Assembly: GCA_001599915.1 (NCBI GenBank)
Contig: BCIG01000020.1
Location: 459,416-523,415 of the forward strand
Source of the DNA: Symbiotaphrina buchneri
Taxonomy: Eukaryota > Ascomycota > Symbiotaphrinales > Symbiotaphrinaceae
DNA: 64,000 bases
Reading direction: 5' to 3'
Both the position numbers and the translations under genes were made by a program. Shown piece by piece: positions 10,401 to 19,343 of this stretch (within the stretch, counting starts at the first letter, position 1; each line of letters starts with the position of its first letter). The notes below the pieces were generated by a model. That model was not told where the DNA came from. It saw only the letters and a program-made list of their open reading frames with translations, and searched no databases.

Positions 10401-11416
10401 TCAAAGAGTCTACGAAGACTTTCGACGAGGCTACCGAGGCAGTCAAAATCTTCCAGAGAGCAAAGTCTGAGGGCGTTGAGCCATCATCATTCTTGTACAA
10501 CGCGCTTATTGGCAAGCTTGGGAAGGCTCGTCGCATCGATGACTGTCTGTTCTACTTCGCAGAGATGCGCTCTCTAGGCATTCGACCTACCAGTGTCACT
10601 TATGGAACGGTCGTCAATGCCCTCTGCCGGGTCAGTGATGAGAAATTCGCGGAAGAGTTGTTTGAGGAGATGGAGTCAATGCCGAACTATAAGTCCCGGC
10701 CAGCTCCATATAACAGCCTCATGCAGTTCTTTCTCACGACGAAGCGCGACAGGAGCAAGGTCCTGGCCTACTATGAGAGGATGAAAGCAAGGAATATCCA
10801 ACCCACCGCTCATACCTACAAGCTGCTCATCGACACATATGCTACGTTGGAGCCTGTTGATATGGAAGCTGCTGAAAACATGTTGGTCGAGATGGGGCAA
10901 GCTGGTCATCAACCAGAGGCAGTTCATTATGCCTCCCTCATCCACGCTAAGGGTTGCGTCCTGCATGATATGGCAGGGGCTCGCAGAGTATTTGACGACC
11001 TTCTCGCTGAAGGCAAAGTTCGCATGCAGCCTTGCGTCTACCAAGCACTCTTCGAGGCTATGGTTGCAAACCACTGCGTGACTGACACCGAGTCGATTCT
11101 GCAGGATATGCGGGCTCGTCATGTGGAGACGACCCCATACATCGCGAACACCCTTATTCATGGGTGGGCGTTGGAGAAGGACGTGGCAAAGGCAAAGGCC
11201 ATTTATGATGCTGTCGGCCCAGCTAAGCGTGAGCCTAGCACGTACGAAGCAATGACAAGGGCATTCCTATCGGCTGAAGATAGGCAAAATGCCATGCTTG
11301 TGGTGCAGGAGATGTTGTCAAGAGCATATCCGACTGCTGTGACTGGAAAGGTGTTGGAACTAGTTGCTGGTGGCAACCCTTCCCACGGTCCGGTGCCTCT
11401 CGAAGCTATGGCTTAG
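7466..11416 (+). CDS. Large pentatricopeptide-repeat (PPR) protein, probably mitochondrial
   Basis: One uninterrupted 1316-residue frame. The N-terminus (MVFKPFTHLARQSFAKSF) is basic and lacks acids, as in mitochondrial presequences. PPR-like helical pairs recur: STAYNALLLAAIR at about 270, TYSTLIGLLAS at about 325, then a dense C-terminal run from about 890 with SFLYNALIGKLGKARRIDDC, TSVTYGTVVNALCRVSDE, TAHTYKLLIDTYATLEP and TPYIANTLIHGWALEKD. Such proteins bind organellar RNA and control its processing, stability or translation; yeast and Neurospora examples are Pet309/Cya-5. I do not recognise an exact orthologue, so the RNA target is unknown. The leader probably carries an intron (7325-7408). 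Codon use and length look intact. Confidence 0.85.
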   Translation: MVFKPFTHLARQSFAKSFTHGCAQSLVAASQSSYASGTTPLGSFGTHPSNRFAKSNSNQFHNAFQTQAGAGSGAKGHEATNPTTDGGLAAYYAAWQQHQLSEDKEWKQFHFIPRIGWKGPTPVPPQDGKGKGETGVTAQEEESQKSRGGLVRSYSTSALDDIAKVEEAVAEAAAVAEANAIGEAVSAEVPDTTASVGEASKPTEQHVVDLDTSVLQTSITASEASGSGVAPSDADTGITSPASSYAGAYIEHIVELKDAERYAEIPAVFETMLSAGVKPTSTAYNALLLAAIRMGLPKHQVVPKALNVYSDMLRRGVLPDAATYSTLIGLLASRALDVDAMKSSLEEKRTRFGGMEEEGKFMFQSNEAEYDILSEDNSLVMALKIFDAASQAGKTAGIAAETYRLLVTACAEQARIDDMIRLYAHMETQKLTPHGNMFPPMISAFARSGNLSGAVECYNEYKALAVANDNGKVELLHRNDNDVYAALIKGYASCGRTAGGMKFLDKIVESLDGITDARDEMLMALKDTVISQGLVREYVQKGLPSQALKFVEEQQLTSGARGKAMAEICAKAADMNDLDTAEEAFRHVMSSGQDYAVPAMSMLALHVRQGNVDAAKAFWSTLCSAETVNKDFIEPTAMYSVALIGSGLLDEGISQARNMFSRIRDSVGQARARVEVVEEIDEAIEFIGRFLTERAILLPTSAGMNLLWLMIENGGLITPVAGQVLATFGPEDLARLSWTDLILALQVQAGMLGNNTGVGDIAGPARFTHMVQAVIASGLPVDKRTSQLVSDGLTKVGRSRPDLVLQWQNYRHPVYVERQLTPSIDTPLRPLSVASAHEDTFDPYGTTTDFKGSTIIAEVLEGHHGRSGSRLDEALSKFKNMRRAGRHPRYVTYAKLISAAAREGRTSLVHDLLGMAKHDLPLLSQYRAVRYGWVAILDAVVGACLTLGDRTSAGRYHQELLNMGATPSANTFGLYITTLKESTKTFDEATEAVKIFQRAKSEGVEPSSFLYNALIGKLGKARRIDDCLFYFAEMRSLGIRPTSVTYGTVVNALCRVSDEKFAEELFEEMESMPNYKSRPAPYNSLMQFFLTTKRDRSKVLAYYERMKARNIQPTAHTYKLLIDTYATLEPVDMEAAENMLVEMGQAGHQPEAVHYASLIHAKGCVLHDMAGARRVFDDLLAEGKVRMQPCVYQALFEAMVANHCVTDTESILQDMRARHVETTPYIANTLIHGWALEKDVAKAKAIYDAVGPAKREPSTYEAMTRAFLSAEDRQNAMLVVQEMLSRAYPTAVTGKVLELVAGGNPSHGPVPLEAMA

Positions 11417-11833
11417 GTCTTCGAGTGAGGACTTGATCTTGACGGTGGTAACTGAAGCTGGTACACTTGGGTGTCGCTGATGGAAGCGCTTATTTTCCTT
11501 TTCCAATACCCAGGTGTTTGTATCATAGTCTTTTCGTCTCCCTGGACTGGCCGAACCTATATCTCGGTCACGTCGACAGGTTGTAGGCATGTTTCAATCC
11601 TTGGCATCTGGCGTATTGCTGCTTTTTCAGCGGGTGGGGTCCGGCGTTATTGGGCCAGGGCGGCGCTATGGATGGTATGCCCCTTGGGACGGATAAGGGT
11701 TGCATTAGCGGGACATCTCAACTCCATATCTAGAGCCGGAAGGCACCTAGATAACATTGAATATAACAAGTTCAGGAATGAGTCTTGACAGAGTGTAGTT
11801 GGGAATGAGTCAAAGACCATTCTTGAGCAAGCT
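11417..11833. other. Convergent 3' flanks of the PPR and pdx3 genes
   Basis: 417 bp between two stop codons facing each other. No gene or repeat seen. Confidence 0.5.
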
Positions 11834-12593
11834 CTATGGGGATAATCTCTCTATCTTCCAAGTATCTCCTTCCTTTGTGTATCTGAAACGGTCATGCAAC
11901 CTACTCTCCCTGCCCTGCCAGAACTCTATGACCTCGGGCACGACCCTGACGCCGCCCCAGAACTCCGGCACGGGGATCTTCTCCTGGCCCTCGAACCGCT
12001 TCTCCACCTCCTTGACCTTCTCCGCCAGCTCTTCCCGATCCTTCAAGACACTGCTCTGCGCACTAGCCCACGCGCCGATCCTGCTGCCTCTTATCCTAGT
12101 ATCATAATACATCTGACTCTCCTCGCGGGTCAAGCGCTGGACAGGGCCCTCGATGCGGACCTGGCGCTCCTGCTCTCTCCACCAGAAGGTCAGGGCGGCG
12201 TAGGGGTTGCTGTTGATGTCCTGGGCCTTGCGGCTGGTGCCCCAGTTGCTGTAGAAGACGAAGCCGCGCGCGTCCAGCTCCTTGAGGTAGACGATGCGCG
12301 CCGATACCCGCCCCGATGGCAGCGAGGCTGTGGATAGCGTGCATGTCTCCGGCATGTATACCCCTGAGGTCCGCGCGCTCTCGTACCAGGAGTGGAATTG
12401 GATCGTCGGCGAGGGAGAGAGATCGGGGAGATCGAGACTGCCTTTCTTGAATTGCGCGGCTTGCGCGTGCAGAGCAGGGCCTGCTGGAGCGACTGCCACG
12501 GTCGTCAGTGGGATGCAGCTTGAGGTGAGTGAGGATGAGGGGCGCGGGGCGGGGCGTACAGATGAGCTTTTCGGGCGCTGGGTGGAGCGCCAT
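11834..12593 (-). CDS. pdx3: Pyridoxamine 5'-phosphate oxidase
   Basis: Exons 12593-12560 and 12492-11834, 230 residues. The FMN enzyme oxidises pyridoxine- or pyridoxamine-5-phosphate to pyridoxal phosphate (vitamin B6). Exon 1 codes MALHPAPEKLI; the 67-bp intron (gtacgc to ggcag) joins it to FAPAGPALHAQAAQFKKGSL. The family signature is plain: SGRVSARIVYLKELDARGFV, FYSNWGTSRKAQDI, NPYAALTFWW, RQVRIEGPVQRL and the C-terminal FWQGRESRLHDRFRY. Another in-frame ATG at 12635 would add 14 residues (MRISSRLSLRTSPL), a basic stretch that could be a mitochondrial signal; I chose the inner start because it fits the usual length. Convergent with the PPR gene. Confidence 0.93.
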
Positions 12594-14148
12594 GAGGGGA
12601 GATGTGCGGAGGGAGAGACGAGAGGATATGCGCATCAGCTGCTATACAGCAGGAGAGTTAATTTGTTCGTGGTGGTTCAATTATGGAATTTTTAGGATTT
12701 CTTGGTGTTTTTTTATGCTCCCGCCGTCATAGATGATGTTCAGGTACACCCCAGCTCGCTTCGGCGCCGACATGCCACCGGGCTCGTGCTCCTTTCAGAA
12801 ACATTCTGGTTCAATCCGTACCTGAGCCATGGCCTTTCTATACGGGTCTACTTTGATATTTCCCCCATCCTCTGAGTTGGTCCAGTTATAATTCCACGAC
12901 TAGGAGAGAATCCGTTGCGATCATTGTCTGATGAACTGACTAATGTTGGCTATGCTAATCAGTTGGATATTGAAGCAGCGGAGCAGCAACAACTGGCATC
13001 GCCGTCTTTAACATCCATCCAATAAAATTATCAAGGGCAGTCCTGGGCTTCACTAGGGTTCATGAATCCCGTTTGAGGAAGTTTTGCGATTGATATACAA
13101 CCGGGGAGATATAAACCGACCCCCGTGGAGTACGAAGTGCTGGCTGGTTGGCCGTCCACCTAGAGAAAGAGCATCGCTCTATCTCCTCGGGTGGGTCTTT
13201 TATGTCTAGGGGCATATATCCGCTTCACTCAAAGCGTGAAGGGTACCCTCTTATCTCGGAACCTTATTCGATGCATTATTATCTTAATTAATATTTCTTT
13301 CCTTTCATGCCCAACGTTCGTGGTTCGCGCTAGGAAGTGGTATCCGTTATCCACATGCATCTTATCTTTTCCTAAGTTGTTATCGGAGGTTGATAGGTTT
13401 CAGGCCTTCTAACCTGCAACAGGCGCCACCCGCAGCGGCTCGTTGGCCGCCGGCCTTAGCGTTGCAACTATACTGATGGCGTCACGTCCTGGCAACAACA
13501 ACTAATGATAATCGGCCGCTCGTCGTGCTTTCAAGGATGGCGATAACGAGATAAGCTTGACTGATCAGCAAGACTAGCGGGACATGGCCGCCTGAGTCGT
13601 TGATACCACGCGGCTACATCCCATTTTGTGAAGTCAACGCCTACGCGTCTGGGTACTGGCTGGTCACGGCCAAAGGAGGGTGGCATCTGCCGCGTCAAAA
13701 TGTCCTCATATCGCAGTAGTATCGTCCAAATCCCTGCCCGAATCCTCCAATGGAAGGTTTTGGCAATGGGCAGGCATCGACTTGCGTTTTGCCTCTCCGG
13801 ATGAAGTCGGTGCCTGGCGTTGAGTTGTGCTTTAGCTCGTCCAGCCCGCCGGTTTGTGTTGCTATCGTGCTTTCGCTTTGGGCCCTCACGGCCTACAAGA
13901 TACCCCTGTGAGGATGATCCTCTCCTATCGCTGCCCTGCATATGGTGCAGTGATAGGCGCAGCTTTGGTCTCGGGTTGCCCCAAGCACCATATAAAGCCG
14001 ATTCCTTTTCCCGTCTATCTTTCTTATGTTGTTGGCCGTTCACGTTGAACATCCGTTCCACTGACAATTCTTCTCTTTCCCTCCATCACTCAGTACGACT
14101 GTCAAGCCACTGGGCTAGTAAGACCAGGAATATAGAGCCTCTACCGCA
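12594..14148. promoter_or_regulatory. Intergenic region upstream of the urea symporter, rich in GATA sites
   Basis: 1.55 kb between divergent genes. HGATAR sites (AreA-type nitrogen GATA factor targets) occur at 13506, 13541 and 13549 on the plus strand and, as ttatc or ctatc, at 13251, 13372, 13380 and 13923, with tgatag at 13949. A TATAAA lies at 13991, about 155 bp before the ATG, followed by a pyrimidine-rich leader. No open frame here resembles a protein. Confidence 0.5.
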
Positions 14149-16501
14149 ATGGCTGCGAATGATGGAATTCAGGTGCTCCCACCTGGTGCCGGCTATGGGA
14201 TTGTGGTGGGAATAGGGTTCTTCTTCGCTGCTCTCATGGTGTTCTTCACATACCTACAGAACCACTACACAACATTCTCGACACATCAAGCAGAGGAATT
14301 CAATACGGCTTCACGAAGTGTAAAGCCAGGTCTCATTGCCGCAGGCATTGTTAGTTCATGGACCTGGAGTGCCACCTTGCTCACATCGAGCACCTTCGCC
14401 TATACGTACGGTATATGTGGGGCAAGTAAGTGACCTGCTGTAGAATGCTACTGGTGGATGTTGACACTGCTCTAGTGTGGTATGGAGCTTGTGGTAGCTT
14501 TCAGATCTTGCTTTTCGGCTTCATTGCCATTAAGATCAAGGCCAAAGCACCCGGAGCACATACGTTTCCTGAGATCATCTACGCCCGCCATGGACGTGCC
14601 GCCCATTTGACATACCTTTTCAATGGTATAGCAACGAACATGCTCGTGGGAGCGTGCTTAGTGCTCGGCGGATCACAGGTCGTGGCGGCCTTGTCCGGCA
14701 TGAACGTCTACGCTGCTTGTTTCCTCATTCCCCTGGTTGTAGCAGCATACGTGATTGTAGGTGGATTGCGCAGCACATTCATTGCCGACTACACGCACAC
14801 GGTGATCCTTATGGTGGCCATCTTCATCTTCGGCTTTTCAATGTATGCAACGAACCCAGAAGTCGGATCACTTGACAAGTACTACGATCTCTTGATGGAA
14901 GCATCAGAGAAGATGCCTATTGCGAGGAACTATGAGGGGTCTTACTTGACGTTCAACTCCGTCAACGGATTGATTTTTGCTATAGGTATGCCTGGTCACT
15001 CGCTGTGTTCGTAGATCCTGCTGATTGGGACCTCTACAGATCTGCTTGTCTCTGGCTTTGTGACTGTTTGGCTTGACCAAGCTTATTGGCAGCGTGCCAT
15101 TGCGTCCAAGCCAGAAACCAGCGTCAAGGCATACCTTTTGGGCGGTATTGCCTGGTATGGGGTGAGTCACATTAATCCAGTTAACAGTGCGCACAAACTT
15201 ATGACTGAACAGATACCATTCGGATTTGCGACGTGTATGGGTCTTGGATGCGCTGCCCTGACCGGGTCGACCAAGTTCCCAACCTATCCGAATCCGCTCT
15301 CTTCCGAACAGAACAATGCGGGATTATCGTCCCCCGCTGCGGCTATAGCATTGCTCGGCAAGGGTGGCGCTGGCCTTATGCTCCTGCTTTTGTTCATGGC
15401 TGTTACTTCGTCCACGTCTGCTGAACTGATTGCCGTCTCTTCGCTCCTGACATTCGATGTGTACAAGACTTATATCAAGCCCAAGGCCACATCGACCGAG
15501 CTTGTGAAAATCTCTCACTTCGGAATCATACTTTACGCCGTGGTACTCGCAGGATTCTGCTGTATCCTCAACGCTGCATCTTTGAACCTCACTTGGCTCC
15601 TTACGATTCTTGGCTGCATTGTTGGTGGCGCTGCTGTACCAGTGGGACTCATCTTGCTCTGGGACCGCATGTCCACCGTCGCTACGATATGCACACCCTG
15701 GATTTGTCTGTGTTTCGGTCTGATTACATGGTTCATCACGACCTGGAAGCGTTCTGGTGCTATAAACGTGACAACCATGGGCGACGCGCAGAATGCCTTG
15801 GCCGGCAATATCGCCTCCTGCGGTGGTGGTGCCGTCGTGGCAGTCATCCTCTCGTTGATCTTCCCAGCTAAGCATGTCTCCACGGATCCCGCGCACATTG
15901 AGCGTTCCAACAAGATCAACGGCATAGCGCCTACTCCGCAGGGGGTCTCGGCCACGGCGACCGCCAATGCTTCCCGCGCTCCTACTCCGCCTCCTACCAC
16001 TGGCGAGGAGAAGCACGCGAACATGGGTTCGGCCACGGATCCTGAAAAGGGGCCTTCGCCCGAATCCGACCCCGAGCCCGCTTCCTTTGTGCCCACCGGC
16101 AACGAGCTGGTGGACTTTCTGGAGCGACAGTACATCGAGCCCATGGACCCGGTGTTGGTCAAGAAGAGTTACCGCTTGAGTCTGCTGGCCAATCTGATCT
16201 ACTTTTGCATTGCCATCATTGTAAGTTTTCCCCGGTTTAAATATGCAAGAGTGCGCGAATACGATTGCTGACGGATCATCTACAGCTCGTTCCATTCACG
16301 CTGTTCGGCCTCAACTACGTCTTCTCGCGGCCCTTCTTCAAGGGCTGGGTGGTCGTCAGCTTCCTCTGGGTATGGTGCTCCATGTGCATCTGTGTTATCT
16401 ACCCGGTTGTGGAGAGTTGGCCGGCCATTATGAGAATCTGCAAGGGGCTCTTCACTTCTGGTGGGAAGAAGACGGAGCCTACTCCTCTCCCGTCGACATG
16501 A
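14149..16501 (+). CDS. Urea/solute:sodium symporter family transporter (Dur3-like)
   Basis: Five exons: 14149-14425, 14476-14985, 15040-15161, 15213-16220, 16286-16501; 710 residues. It is a polytopic membrane protein of the SSS family: GIVVGIGFFFAALMVFFTYL, LIAAGIVSSWTWSATLLTSS, the block VGACLVLGGSQVVAALSGMN, VVAAYVIVGGLRSTFIADY, and LLLLFMAVTSSTSAELIAVS. A long cytosolic Pro/Ser/Thr-rich loop (residues about 530-630) precedes the last membrane segments. Closest known relatives are fungal Dur3 proton-coupled urea transporters, though polyamine or related substrates are possible for paralogues. Many GATA sites upstream fit nitrogen catabolite control. All introns are 50-65 bp with gtaagt, gtatgc or gtgagt donors. 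Confidence 0.88.
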
Positions 16502-16761
16502 GCACTATCTCTACGACATTACGTATAGGGGGGAAATGCAATGAAAAACAAACACAGGGATTGATATGTAGATTAGAGCACTTTCTGCAGATATACCTCA
16601 TAGATAGATCCTGCCGATTTTGCAGTTCATGTCTGTTATAAAATGTTATTTTGATAGACAACAGAGCAGGCGATGCATTGCCCAGACCTCTCAATATGCG
16701 ATGCTGATTTTATACGTGATCCTGTAACGCCAGACGCTATGCATGTGTTTTCGATACGATA

Positions 16762-18102
16762 TCAACCTTCTCTTCTGCTGCGCGGAGTTCCGGCTGATTT
16801 CTTCTTTCCACTGGCTTCCCCATCGGCTGTTCCAGCAGCAGCCCCATTGGTGGCCTTTGCATCCCCTTTCTTAGTATCTTTGGCTTTAGTTTTCTCCTCA
16901 GCTTTCTCCTTTTCCTCCTTCTCCTTCTTCTCCCTCGCCCTCCGCTTCGCCCCCTCTTTCTCCAACGCCTCGATTTGCTTCTCGCTGACCTCCCACAGCT
17001 CCTTCGCCAGCTTTTCATCCTTGACATCCCTCCTCGCAAAGGGAACGTCTCTGCACTCCTTGATCAGCCTGCCGCCGGGCCCTACACCGACCTCCGCCTC
17101 CATTGCTGCCCGCAGGAAACTCTGCGCGCCCTGCTCGGGGGACTTCAGAAAGAAAGACACGATCGGGTAGGTCAGCAGGTAGATCAACAGGCCCCACAGG
17201 CTCCCACACGTAAGCCAGCGCCGCATGCCAGGCGTCCTCGTCCAGCCCGGGTCCACCAGCACCACCTTGGCGTTGTTGGGATGCTTATCCGGGCGCTCGT
17301 AGGCGTCCAGGTGTTTCTGGAAGGCCAGCGCGAACGTCATGAGCGCCAATTTGCTAGCACCATAGGCCACTCCGGCGCTGAAGGGCCGTTTCTGGAACGA
17401 GGGGTCTTTCAGGTCGAGTTGGGCCCCGATGTAGCTGTTGCACATGCCGAACAAGATGCGCACGTCCCGATCGGCCGGTTGCGCTCGCAGCGCGGGGGAC
17501 AAGACCGACAGCAGGTGGAAGTTGGCGAGGTAATTGACGCCCGAGTTCAGCTCGACGCCATCCTCTGTGAGGGTCTTGGAACCGAATGGTGGCGTCAGCG
17601 TGTTCGCGCAGAGGATGAGCATGTCCAGTCGCCGCGGAGGAGCGTTGTCCACCCATTTGGTGGCGAAGACGCGGACGGAGTGCAGGGAGGATAGGTCGAC
17701 TTGTTCTGCGTAGATAAGATCGTTTCCTGTCTTGGTGCGGAGGTCCATGACATAGTCTGCCAGGAAGGGATCGGAGGGAGGGTCCTTGGTGAGCAGCACG
17801 ATTTGTGCGCCCCGCTGTGCAAGCTCGAGAGCGAGGACCGCGCCGATGCCTGATGTGCCGCCCTGGACATATCATTGTTAGCTTGCGGGACAAGTAGGGA
17901 CAGAAGGATGGGATTATAACTGTACCGTGATCATGACAACTTTGCTGTGCATCACCCGCTCGGAGGTGTTGCTGGCGCCGCTGAAATACAGCTTCAGGAA
18001 GTAGAGCGCAGCCAAGCATGGTATGGATTTGAGAATGGGCCAAGCATAAGGGATATCGCCCAGCCCTTGGGAAACAGCATGCGTAATTATTGGGACGGGC
18101 AT
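16762..18102 (-). CDS. Membrane-anchored short-chain dehydrogenase/reductase
   Basis: Exons 18102-17926 and 17862-16762, 425 residues. An N-terminal hydrophobic segment (WPILKSIPCLAALYFLKLYF) precedes the Rossmann motif TGGTSGIG, which the 63-bp intron splits exactly after the threonine. The catalytic pair is in VAYGASKLAL (YxxxK), with ILCANTLTPP in place of the NAG motif. Two more apolar segments (LWGLLIYLLTYPIVSFFL) and a Lys/Glu-rich coiled tail follow. The overall plan recalls yeast Env9-type lipid-droplet SDRs and retinol-dehydrogenase-like enzymes, but the substrate is unknown. Convergent with the urea symporter (261 bp between stops) and divergent from the G-patch gene with only 193 bp between start codons. 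Confidence 0.82.
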
Positions 18103-18295
18103 GGCTGCGGTTCTTGTGCTGAGCAGCGGAGGACGTGGTTGCGGACGACACCCCCCTATGCACACTCTGCACCTATCGTTTGGCGGAGGAGCTACCGAGC
18201 GGATTTAGAGATAGATGTCCGCTCGGCGCCACCCGCAACAGATACTCTTTCGTCACTACCTAACCCACAACAAACATCTGCTATGCAGGGCAGCA
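18103..18295. promoter_or_regulatory. Compact bidirectional promoter (SDR / G-patch gene)
   Basis: 193 bp separate the two divergent start codons, so both promoters must share this sequence. No clear TATA box. Confidence 0.5.
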
Positions 18296-19021
18296 ATGGG
18301 CTACCAAGATGAGGAGTACGAAATCCCCTTACAGGATCAACGGGTCTTTGGCGCAGGCCTGAAGCGCAAACGGGTACAGTTCGTGCCCTCTTCATCCAAC
18401 AGCGACAACGTCAGTGTCCCGCCAACGCAATCCTCCGGCGACACCTCGGATCTCTATCTTTCCATTGTGCTGCCCAAAGCACAGAGACAACCTCAGGCTG
18501 GAGACTCGTTTGCCCCACCGGAACAGAACGCGCAGGATGAACCACAGGCAGAGAAATCTCCTGTCCTCTGCGAAGTCTGCAATCTCCCCCTCAACGGCCC
18601 CACAACCTCTTCAGCGTCCGCTTCTGGAGCATCTACGCCGACGCACACACCACATGAAGCTTCCTTAGCACATCAAGTCTGTCTGACCCATTCACATCCT
18701 CCATCGCACCTTGACCGTACGCGCACCGGCCTGAAATACCTCACATCTTATGGCTGGGATCCAGATAGTCGCCTAGGCCTGGGAGCGAGGGGCGACGGCA
18801 TCCTCGCGCCTGTCAAGGCAAAAGTCAAATCTGATACCGTGGGCTTGGGCGTCGTGTTTCCAAAGGCAGTCGACAAGAAAAAGGTCGAGAAGAAGATCGA
18901 GAAATTGGACGCCAAACGTGTCAGGAAGATGGAGGAGGAAGGGAAGAAGAGGCGGGAGAAGTTGCAAGAGATGTTTTACAGGAATGACGACCTTGAGAAG
19001 TATTTGGGGAAGGCCTGCTAG
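18296..19021 (+). CDS. G-patch domain protein
   Basis: Single exon, 241 residues from MGYQDEEYEIPLQDQRVFG. An upstream in-frame ATG at 18215 would add 27 residues, but the chosen start sits just before the conserved acidic opening. A short Cys/His cluster (CEVCNLPL and later HQVCLTHSH) precedes the G-patch: LKYLTSYGWDPDSRLGLGAR, then VKAKVKSDTVGLGVVF. The C-terminus is a Lys/Glu-rich helix ending in DDLEKYLGKAC. G-patch proteins activate DEAH helicases in splicing and ribosome assembly; the arrangement is like GPANK1/GPATCH11-type proteins. Its partner cannot be told from sequence, though a DEAH helicase (Prp22) is encoded 6 kb away. Confidence 0.8.
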   Translation: MGYQDEEYEIPLQDQRVFGAGLKRKRVQFVPSSSNSDNVSVPPTQSSGDTSDLYLSIVLPKAQRQPQAGDSFAPPEQNAQDEPQAEKSPVLCEVCNLPLNGPTTSSASASGASTPTHTPHEASLAHQVCLTHSHPPSHLDRTRTGLKYLTSYGWDPDSRLGLGARGDGILAPVKAKVKSDTVGLGVVFPKAVDKKKVEKKIEKLDAKRVRKMEEEGKKRREKLQEMFYRNDDLEKYLGKAC

Positions 19022-19343
19022 TCTTTGATGAAGGTGCCCGGTTACATCTTGGAGTTTGGGACAGGATACCAAGGAGCATTGAGAGGCGTCGGCGGTCACG
19101 GATGATCTTCGAGTCGGACATGAGATACGTTTTGCTTTGTTTCAACGTTATCTGGGATCTTTGCCAGCGGTCCCGCCAGCTATGCCACACGCTGCAAATT
19201 CAATATGAGCCTCCCGCTGAGACGAGCCATGCTTGCTGCTGAAAATGCCTGGACCTATGCACGCTTAATCACAATCAGATGGTATCATCTCCTAAACCAT
19301 GAACACCCCGTTGGACCCCATTAAGAGACAAAACATGCCCTGC
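19022..19343. other. Convergent 3' flanks of the G-patch and sec1 genes
   Basis: 322 bp between two facing stop codons. Nothing further seen. Confidence 0.5.

Noticed and set aside
15324-16295. 323-codon antisense frame over the urea symporter
   Set aside because: Sense-strand membrane segments and splice sites are coherent; the antisense product has no family features.
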